Source: a bacterium
GTDB taxonomy: Bacteria > Myxococcota_A > Bradymonadia > UBA7976 > UBA1532
DNA: 64,000 nucleotides
Direction of reading: 5' to 3'
Assembly: GCA_030426085.1 (NCBI GenBank)
Contig: JAUHYW010000020.1
Coordinates: forward strand, 1-64,000
The number at the start of each line of letters is the position of its first letter. Position 1 is the stretch's first letter. Positions 57,966-64,000 of this stretch are shown in pieces. The notes under the pieces are model-generated. The model saw only the letters and a program-made list of their open reading frames with translations, had not been told where the DNA came from and ran no database searches. A program made the translations under genes and the position numbers.

Positions 57966-58949
57966 ATGATCGGTTCGATGCGACGCCTCTCCCCGCACGA
58001 GTTCGAGCGTCTCTGCCGACTGGCGATCGACGCCGGGCTGGCCGAACGGGGCCGGCGTCGCCTGCTGCTGAGCCAGCTCCCCCCGACGGTCGGGCCTCGG
58101 CTGCGGGTGCTCGACCGCCCGGCCGACCAGCTGCGCTCGGACATCGGCGCGCTCGATCGACGTCTCCCGGACCACACCGGCGATACCCTGGCGCAGTGGC
58201 TGCGTGCGGCGCGTTCACTGGCCCACGATCCAGCGTTCGTACAACTCGCCGACGCGCTGCTCGCCCGCCCGCTCCGGCCTCGGACGTCGGCGGCGCACAT
58301 CATCCTCGCACCCGGCCGACAGGCCCCGCTGTGGTCCCATGGGTTCGCGGCCGAGGGGGCCGACGCCGTGCGTGCGCTGGTCGAACACCTCGCGCCGTAC
58401 GACGTGGTGTTCCTGTGCGGCGGCCGGGTCAACCCGCTCCTCGAGGTTGCGTGGTCGGCGCTCGAGAGCACCCGGGGGCCGGAGGCCGAACGCCGCTTTC
58501 TGCGCTATGTGCCGACGAAGGCCGAAGAGTCGGCCGAGGCGGTGGGGCGCCCCTATGGCGGCCCGGGTGCGCAGATCCACGTGCCGGCCTACGCCGAGCA
58601 GCGCCGGGCGCGCATGATCGCCGACGCCGACGGGGTCGTGGCGCTCGGGGGACAGGGCGGGACCTACCACCTGCTCTCGCTGGCGCACGAAGCCGGGCTG
58701 CCGATCGTGCCGATCCCACGTTTCGGCGGCGCGAGCGCCCAGTGGTACCACCGGCTGTGGCCGGAGGGGGCGCTCGACGAGAGACCCCCGAGCGCCGCTC
58801 TGATCGGGCGACTCGATGCCACCCGAGTGTCACCGGCCGAGTTGGGGCGGAGCGCCGCAGCGTTGATCGCACGATGGGTGGGGGTGCCGAGGAATGACCG
58901 CGGACACGACCAGGGAGGAGGGCAGAATGTCGACCGACGTGACGACTGA
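57966..58949 (+). CDS. effector-associated-domain (EAD)-like plus SLOG-domain protein
   Basis: The 327-aa product has two parts. Residues about 5-90 are a small helical domain (FERLCRLAIDAGLAERGRRR, LRSDIGALDRRLPDHTGDTL, AQWLRAARSLAHD) of the effector-associated type that joins proteins in bacterial conflict systems. Residues about 110-285 form a Rossmann-like SLOG domain: AAHIILAPGRQAPLWSHGFA, VVFLCGGR, and the LOG-type nucleotide loop GVVALGGQGGTYHLL followed by GLPIVPIPRFGGAS. SLOG proteins bind or cleave nucleotides and are predicted ligand sensors in antiviral systems. ATG 57966 is used, although MRRLS at 57978 is possible. The 3' end overlaps the next gene by 23 nt. Confidence 0.72.
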   Translation: MIGSMRRLSPHEFERLCRLAIDAGLAERGRRRLLLSQLPPTVGPRLRVLDRPADQLRSDIGALDRRLPDHTGDTLAQWLRAARSLAHDPAFVQLADALLARPLRPRTSAAHIILAPGRQAPLWSHGFAAEGADAVRALVEHLAPYDVVFLCGGRVNPLLEVAWSALESTRGPEAERRFLRYVPTKAEESAEAVGRPYGGPGAQIHVPAYAEQRRARMIADADGVVALGGQGGTYHLLSLAHEAGLPIVPIPRFGGASAQWYHRLWPEGALDERPPSAALIGRLDATRVSPAELGRSAAALIARWVGVPRNDRGHDQGGGQNVDRRDD

Positions 58950-61900
58950 GACGGGGGCGTCGGTCATCTGGCCCTTCGAGCGGGTCGACGATGTCGGCCT
59001 GTACCGGCACCTGCTCGAGCGTCCGGTGCTCACCCGACACGCGGGCGAGCACTTCACGGGAGTCGCGCGGTGGCACATCGACCTGTCGACCGTGGAGTGG
59101 ATCGATGTCGGCTCGATGGTCCAGTTGGTGCTGCTGATCGAGTGCGCGCTTCGGGCGGGCACGCACGTCCGGGTGACACCGCCGTGCCCCGAGCCAGGGC
59201 CGGTCGGCTATGCGCGGCGGCGCGCCCTGCAGTTCTTCGACAACATCGATGTACCGCGCGCGCTCGACAGCGAACATCTCGCCGCTCTGCCGGGGCGGCT
59301 GGTCCTCGACGCCCCCGTCGAAGACACTCCGCCCCGCACCCGGGACAAAGAAAAGTGGATCGTCCCGCTGACCTGGCTCACTCAGGGCGAGTTGCCACGG
59401 GAGTGGAGGGACAAGCTCGAGTACGTGCTACGCGGGGCCTACAAGAGCCTCGCCCGAATCGACGCCGACACCCTGGCCGATGTCATCATCGCCGAACTCG
59501 TGGACAACGTGCGCCATGCGGGCGAAGGCATCGACCGGGCCCTGGTGGGGGTGGTCGCCCAGCGCCGGTACGACCCGGAGAGCGTGCACGGAAACCTGCC
59601 ACCAGTCCGGGACTTCGTCGGCTGGCAGGTCGACACCCGCGTCCACACCATCGAGATCATCGCTGGCGACTCGGGCAAAGGCATTCATCACAGCCTCGCG
59701 CCCGCCTGGCGGCAGCACGAGGAGCCCGACTCCGAGACGACAACCGACGGGGCAGCGGAGCAGCGATTGGTCCTCCGATGGAGCTTCCAGCGCCGCTCGA
59801 GCTGCGACCGCATGCACGAGCGGCCGGGGACCCGGGGGCTCTACCGGGTCCATCGGGTCGCGCGCAAGTACTGCGGCCTCGTCACGCTGCGCTCCGGGCA
59901 GGCGCTGGTGGGTATGGATCACGGTGGCCTGAGCTACCATCGCGACGTAGAATCGGACGAGCCGCTGCCCGATGTGCCGGGCACGATTGTGCATGTCCGC
60001 CTGACCACCGCCCTGCCTCCGCGCTCGCTCAAGCATCAGCGACCGACGATCGACCGCCCGCACGAGGTGCGGCTGCTGGCCCCGCAGGACATCCTCCCGA
60101 GCATCGCCGACTCCGATGGCAGCGGCGAGGTCTGCATCGTCAGCACGGTGCGCTACGGCACCGATGGCCTGACCAACCGACGAGCGCTCGAGGACTACCT
60201 CCGGGATCTGGTCGAGAGTCGACACCCCGGCGCCCTCATCCTGCTCTGGCTCTCGGGGAGCGGATGGGACGTGCTGGCATCGTGCGCCGACTCGATCAAC
60301 GCCGAGATGGAGCGTCACCGCTATGGCATCGAGTCGGCCACCGCCGGGAGCGTGGAGGTCTATGATCCGGTGCTGGTGGTCAACGCCCGGCGCGAGTGGC
60401 GGTGGGTCGGCATCGCCCCGAGGTTCGAGGGCGTCCTGGGCGCGCTCGTCGAGGCGGCCGACGGTCGGATCGACAACACCCGCGTGCAGGCGCTGCTGCC
60501 CGGCAAGGCGTACAAACGTGATCGGATCGAGCTTCTGCGCATGATGAGCGCCGACGTGGCGTTGGTGAACACCACCCCGGGCCACGGTCTCGAGCTGCGC
60601 ATCAACCTGACCGGCATCGCCCAGCTGATCGGCGACCGCCTCGGCGAGGCGCTCGATGATCCCGACGCCGACCTGCCCGGCGTCCTCGACCGGGGCGCCT
60701 ACCTAACTCCGACGCTCTCGACCGTGCGCCGTTGGTTGCGCGACGTCGATCTGCTCATCGCCGACGTCTGCGGCACCGGCGCGGCGCTGGGCGCCTTCGC
60801 CCTCTCACTCCTCTGCCGAAACGACCCGACACTCCGCCCACACCTCGACCCTCCACCGGAGGGACGCCCGCCCACGATCGACTCCCGGCCGAGCCCGCTC
60901 GTCGTCGGCCCGTCCGGCGCCGCGTCCCGCAATGCCGAGATGCTCGCCGACGCCCTGGATCTCGAGTTCCGGGAGCTGCCCGGTGAGGCAGGCCGACCCC
61001 TCGGGCTCGACACGCCGCTGCTCACGCCGGACGCCCCCTGCATCATCTACATCGACATCGTGCGCACCGCCGAGTCGCTCAAGAGCCTCATCAAAGAGGT
61101 CCTCCGCCTGGGGGCCGAGCCGGTGGCGGCGGTGACCCTCTTCGGTGCGCAACCCACCGGCACCTTCGTCGAGGAGTGGGGCCGTCGACTGCCTGTCATC
61201 GCTCTGGCCCGCATCGACCTCGATCTGCCGGCCACGAACACCGCCCGACTTCGAGCGATCCGGCCCTACACGACGACGCCGGCCAACATCATCGAGCCAC
61301 CGCCCGACCCACAGCCCAGGGAGAAGACCCCCGAAGAGCGGATGATCGACGAGCTCATCGAGCGGTGTGGTGCGCTGCACGTCAGCCACACCGGCCGGGA
61401 CAACGGGCGGCACTACACCTTCTTCGTCGACGTGCGGCAACTCGTGCGGCAGCCGACGTTCATCGAGGTCTTCGACGCGCGCATCACCGCGTGGACCCGG
61501 AACCAAGGCGCAGCCGGCCGACCCCTGAGCCTCTGGTATCCGGCGCCCAAGTCGGCTTCGGAGGCGACGATGGCCATCGTCGACGCACTCTCCGGGCGGC
61601 GGGTGGACATCGTCGAGCGCAGGGCCGTCGGCCGGAGCATCGTCCGCGGAGTCTGGCGCTTCGAAGACATCGAGCCCGAGCCGGTGGGGAGCCCCGACGT
61701 GGTGCTCATCGACTGGGGTGCGGTCACCGGCACCACGCTGCTCCACATGATGGCCCAGGCGGCCCGGGCCGGCGCCGAGCGCATCCTGGCGATGGTCTTC
61801 CTCAGCCAACTGCCCCCGAGCGACGAAGCGTTCCTCACGTCGGTCCGCAGCGTCGACCGCACCGAGCACAGAGACCCTCCCCCGGACCGCCAGCCGGACC

Positions 61901-63726
61901 TGCCGCTCTTTCGCGCAGCGCCCGCGGTGGGCCCAAGCACCGCTCGGGTCGAGGTGCAGTTCATCCGGGAGACCCCGTTCAGCGGATTCGAAGCCCACGA
62001 CTGCCCGGTCTGCCGTTACACCAGCGCGCTCGGCCGCGAGCAGCCCGTGCCGGCCGCGCTGAAACGCCATCGGGATCACCTGCTGGACCACTTCCGCCTC
62101 AAGCGGCGCTTCACCGTCGCCGAGGGCGGAGACGGGGTAGACGAGGAGGCGACCCGCCGAAAGCGCCACGCCCGCAACGACGCAATGCTGGCTTGGCGTC
62201 GTCGCCTGAGGCGCGCGCTCACCTCGACCTGGGCCCGGCACGCGCTGGCTGAGGATCTGAGCCGATGGCGAGCGGCATCGCACCTGAGCGACGTGCCCCA
62301 GCCCGCGGTCTCGCTCGTCGATCTGCTGGCCTTCGAGTCCCACTGGCTGCGCCTGCCCCCCTTGAGCTTCGGGCGGCTGCGGCGCGACGTGGCCCTCATC
62401 GCGGTCGAAATCCTCTGCCAGGCACCCGATGAGGGCGAGGTCCCCCTGCATGCGGCGATCGTCCTGCGCATCGCATCGAAGCAGGTCTTCGCCGATACGC
62501 TCGCCCGCACCGGCCGGGCCGTCGCCGATCGCCCTCGGCTCCTGGGGCAGCTCCTGCTCGACGCCTTCAGCTTCATCGCACGGAGGCGATACTCGGCTGA
62601 TGTCTTCGACGAGATCCAGGCGTCCCTCAAAGGCCTCGCCGACACGTTCGAAGCGCCCGAGTGCACCGTCGATCCCGAGTTGGCCCAGGTGACTCGGCGC
62701 CTCGTCCGGCGAGCTGCAATCGCGCGTCGGCACAGCGAGCCCGGCGACATGCTGACCGCGTGGCGATCCCTGACCGAGATCTTCGCGGCCCGTCGCTACC
62801 GTCGCCACCACCCGATCCCCGAGCAGTTCCGCCAGCTTCGGGTGGGCATGTACGCCGAGCGGATCCGGCGAGCGATGGACGCCGAGCCTCGGGTTCTCGA
62901 TCCCCGGCTGCGCGATCGCCTGAAACTCCTGGATGGCCTGTGGCAGGAGTGCGCGTGGTTCCTCGACCACGACGTCATGCCGGCGGTCAAGCTCCTGCGC
63001 TCGGTGCTCGATACCGACCAGGCGCGCGGCCTCGCCGGGGGGCGGGCCTGTGACTCGTTGTTGATGCGCATCGATGACGACGAACTGGTCTCGCAGGGCC
63101 ACTTCTCCCGGCTCGTCGCGCGCATCTCGAACGAGCCCGACGAGCTGTTGTGGGACGAGGAACTCCTGCCGACCTACCTCAACGAGCTCGATGCGTGGAA
63201 CCAGGACATTTTCTACCCGGGCAACCAGAGGGCCGGCCGACCGCCTTCGGGATTGATCCGTCTCATCGACTCGGCGCCGACCGGAATCGGGCGGATCTGC
63301 ACATGGGCCGAGTCGCTATGCGAGGACGTGCCCGACGACCCCATCGAACTCGATCTGCCGGATTCGTCGGTCACCCGCGACACACCCGTCTTCGCGACGC
63401 CGGGGCTCATGGCGGCGATCGTGCGCTGCGTCGTCCAGAACGTGCGGAAGCACCGCATCTGCGGGCAGCGCCCCCGCCTCGAGGTGGGCTTCGAGCGGCG
63501 GGACCGATGGATCGTCGTGGTGATTCGCAACTCGGCGACCGAAGCGAGCGCCGAGCCGGGGGTGGGGCTGAGACGGCTGCGGGCCAACATCGAGGGCTTC
63601 GGCGGCCGCCTCGCAGCGGACAAGATGCGACCCGACGCGGGCTCCCCGTGGACCTACCTCGTCGAGGTCTCACTGCTCGCCTGGCGACCTGGGCCGCCCC
63701 GAGAGATGTCGGGAGACACGCCATGA
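58927..63726 (+). CDS. giant STAS-like / GHKL-ATPase / double PRTase-like / GHKL-ATPase protein
   Basis: The 1599-aa product has STAS-like features at about 48-88 (WHIDLSTVEWIDVGSMVQLV) and a GHKL ATPase at about 175-350, with IIAELVDNVRHAGEG (N box), IIAGDSGKGIHHSL (G1) and GTRGLYRVHRV (G2-like). Two orotate-PRTase-like domains follow. The first has DRGAYLTPTLSTVRRW and IYIDIVRTAESLKSLIKEV (about 590-760). The second has HVSHTGRDNGRHYTFFVDVR and VVLIDWGAVTGTTLLHMMAQ (about 815-975). A possible HxxCxxC site is in AHDCPVCRYTSAL, and then comes a long helical region. A second ATPase-like domain is at about 1490-1565 (IVRCVVQNVRKHR, GVGLRRLRANIEGFGGRL). ATG 58927 has AGGAGG upstream; ATG 58894 lacks one. 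No known protein with this order came to mind. Confidence 0.72.
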   Translation: MSTDVTTETGASVIWPFERVDDVGLYRHLLERPVLTRHAGEHFTGVARWHIDLSTVEWIDVGSMVQLVLLIECALRAGTHVRVTPPCPEPGPVGYARRRALQFFDNIDVPRALDSEHLAALPGRLVLDAPVEDTPPRTRDKEKWIVPLTWLTQGELPREWRDKLEYVLRGAYKSLARIDADTLADVIIAELVDNVRHAGEGIDRALVGVVAQRRYDPESVHGNLPPVRDFVGWQVDTRVHTIEIIAGDSGKGIHHSLAPAWRQHEEPDSETTTDGAAEQRLVLRWSFQRRSSCDRMHERPGTRGLYRVHRVARKYCGLVTLRSGQALVGMDHGGLSYHRDVESDEPLPDVPGTIVHVRLTTALPPRSLKHQRPTIDRPHEVRLLAPQDILPSIADSDGSGEVCIVSTVRYGTDGLTNRRALEDYLRDLVESRHPGALILLWLSGSGWDVLASCADSINAEMERHRYGIESATAGSVEVYDPVLVVNARREWRWVGIAPRFEGVLGALVEAADGRIDNTRVQALLPGKAYKRDRIELLRMMSADVALVNTTPGHGLELRINLTGIAQLIGDRLGEALDDPDADLPGVLDRGAYLTPTLSTVRRWLRDVDLLIADVCGTGAALGAFALSLLCRNDPTLRPHLDPPPEGRPPTIDSRPSPLVVGPSGAASRNAEMLADALDLEFRELPGEAGRPLGLDTPLLTPDAPCIIYIDIVRTAESLKSLIKEVLRLGAEPVAAVTLFGAQPTGTFVEEWGRRLPVIALARIDLDLPATNTARLRAIRPYTTTPANIIEPPPDPQPREKTPEERMIDELIERCGALHVSHTGRDNGRHYTFFVDVRQLVRQPTFIEVFDARITAWTRNQGAAGRPLSLWYPAPKSASEATMAIVDALSGRRVDIVERRAVGRSIVRGVWRFEDIEPEPVGSPDVVLIDWGAVTGTTLLHMMAQAARAGAERILAMVFLSQLPPSDEAFLTSVRSVDRTEHRDPPPDRQPDLPLFRAAPAVGPSTARVEVQFIRETPFSGFEAHDCPVCRYTSALGREQPVPAALKRHRDHLLDHFRLKRRFTVAEGGDGVDEEATRRKRHARNDAMLAWRRRLRRALTSTWARHALAEDLSRWRAASHLSDVPQPAVSLVDLLAFESHWLRLPPLSFGRLRRDVALIAVEILCQAPDEGEVPLHAAIVLRIASKQVFADTLARTGRAVADRPRLLGQLLLDAFSFIARRRYSADVFDEIQASLKGLADTFEAPECTVDPELAQVTRRLVRRAAIARRHSEPGDMLTAWRSLTEIFAARRYRRHHPIPEQFRQLRVGMYAERIRRAMDAEPRVLDPRLRDRLKLLDGLWQECAWFLDHDVMPAVKLLRSVLDTDQARGLAGGRACDSLLMRIDDDELVSQGHFSRLVARISNEPDELLWDEELLPTYLNELDAWNQDIFYPGNQRAGRPPSGLIRLIDSAPTGIGRICTWAESLCEDVPDDPIELDLPDSSVTRDTPVFATPGLMAAIVRCVVQNVRKHRICGQRPRLEVGFERRDRWIVVVIRNSATEASAEPGVGLRRLRANIEGFGGRLAADKMRPDAGSPWTYLVEVSLLAWRPGPPREMSGDTP

Positions 63727-64000
63727 GTGGGCCCGATCGAACACTGCCTCGGGTGTCCGAGAGCCCGGTGCGCGTGCCGGTGCGCGTGCTGTACGTCGAC
63801 GACAGCGAGACCGACCACGTCGACTTCTCGCTCCTATTCGAAGAGGCCTGGGCGCTGGAAGGGACCGGGCGGGCGCTGGCCATCGAGTGCATCCTCGACT
63901 TCAACGATGCGCGGCGCCGCCTGAGAGACGATCCCAGGCGATACGACCTAGTCATCGCAGATCTTCTGCGGCGCCGAGACGGCCAGGACGAGCCCACGCC
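63723..64000 (+). CDS. response-regulator receiver-domain protein, 3' end outside window
   Basis: The start overlaps the stop of the 1599-aa gene as ATGA. Ninety-two codons are visible. They encode a receiver (REC) fold: VRVLYVDDSETDHVDFSLLF (Asp26, Asp27 acidic pair), then a helix and YDLVIADLL, with Asp80 at the phospho-acceptor position. The output domain, if any, lies outside the window. Coupling to a protein with two kinase-type ATPase domains suggests phosphorelay signalling, but no HisKA His box was seen in that protein, so the phosphodonor is undetermined. Confidence 0.8.
   Translation, partial: MSGPDRTLPRVSESPVRVPVRVLYVDDSETDHVDFSLLFEEAWALEGTGRALAIECILDFNDARRRLRDDPRRYDLVIADLLRRRDGQDEPT

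Noticed and set aside
57896-58897. Plus-strand frame starting at ATG 57896
   Set aside because: It is read out of frame with the SLOG gene, turns Arg/Pro-rich and lacks motifs; the direct repeats of the promoter lie inside it.
58894-58926. Upstream start (ATG 58894) for the 1599-aa gene
   Set aside because: It has no ribosome-binding site; ATG 58927 has AGGAGG at the right distance.

Overview
The window is about 73-75% G+C by eye in most of its length, with strong third-position G/C, densely packed genes and Shine-Dalgarno or 4-nt ATGA/GTGA start-stop overlaps. Many gene products are lipoproteins with Cys-rich, thrombospondin type 3, PPC-like and (Glu-Gly)n segments, and there is a GYF_2/AgmX-type protein and a recB-recD pair. 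This combination suggests a free-living myxobacterium-like organism (Myxococcota, Bradymonadales or a neighbouring deltaproteobacterial lineage); the exact lineage cannot be read from the sequence. No rRNA, tRNA, CRISPR array or insertion sequence was seen, and no gene-free stretch exceeds 300 bases.

Layout. 1-6115 (minus): an operon running M16-like lipoprotein, prmA, rsmE, RDD membrane protein, and a GspE-N/GAF-like protein cut by the window edge. 6223-10460 (plus): a TPR protein, a large TSP3/EG-repeat lipoprotein and a small lipoprotein. 10503-13795 (minus): M1 aminopeptidase with a HEAT tail plus a membrane-anchored GST. 14014-19848: double-GNAT acetyltransferase, orphan Hpt protein, beta-propeller/cytochrome lipoprotein, metzincin lipoprotein and a small protein. 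20001-23997: MarR regulator, a frameshifted lipoprotein and a MATE transporter. 24277-30745: three surface lipoproteins (two of them PPC-like paralogues) and a 53-aa membrane protein. 30758-39073: quinone oxidoreductase, an unknown helical protein, a two-gene rRNA-modification operon (RsmC-like, RsuA-like), and a GYF_2/AgmX-enoyl-CoA hydratase-like-ApaG operon. 39098-47816: histidine kinase coupled to a barrel-like exported protein, amidase, HEAT and lipoprotein pair, and a membrane protein coupled to a vWA lipoprotein. 47903-57830: chalcone-isomerase-fold protein, Rpn-type nuclease, recB, recD, an APP1-like phosphatase lipoprotein and a DUF4261-like protein.

The most unusual region is 57966-64000. 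Three overlapping plus-strand genes encode (i) an effector-associated-domain/SLOG protein, (ii) a 1599-aa protein that reads as STAS-like, GHKL ATPase, two orotate-type phosphoribosyltransferase-like domains and a second GHKL ATPase, and (iii) a response-regulator receiver protein cut by the window end. The EAD and SLOG modules are hallmarks of NTP-dependent biological-conflict (immunity-like) systems, so I infer a nucleotide-sensing signalling or defence cassette that I cannot match to a named system. Its promoter region holds two 7-bp direct repeats exactly 21 bp apart.

A second theme is initiation. Six genes without a Shine-Dalgarno sequence have a TAnnn(T/C) hexamer 5-8 nt before the start codon, consistent with leaderless transcripts.
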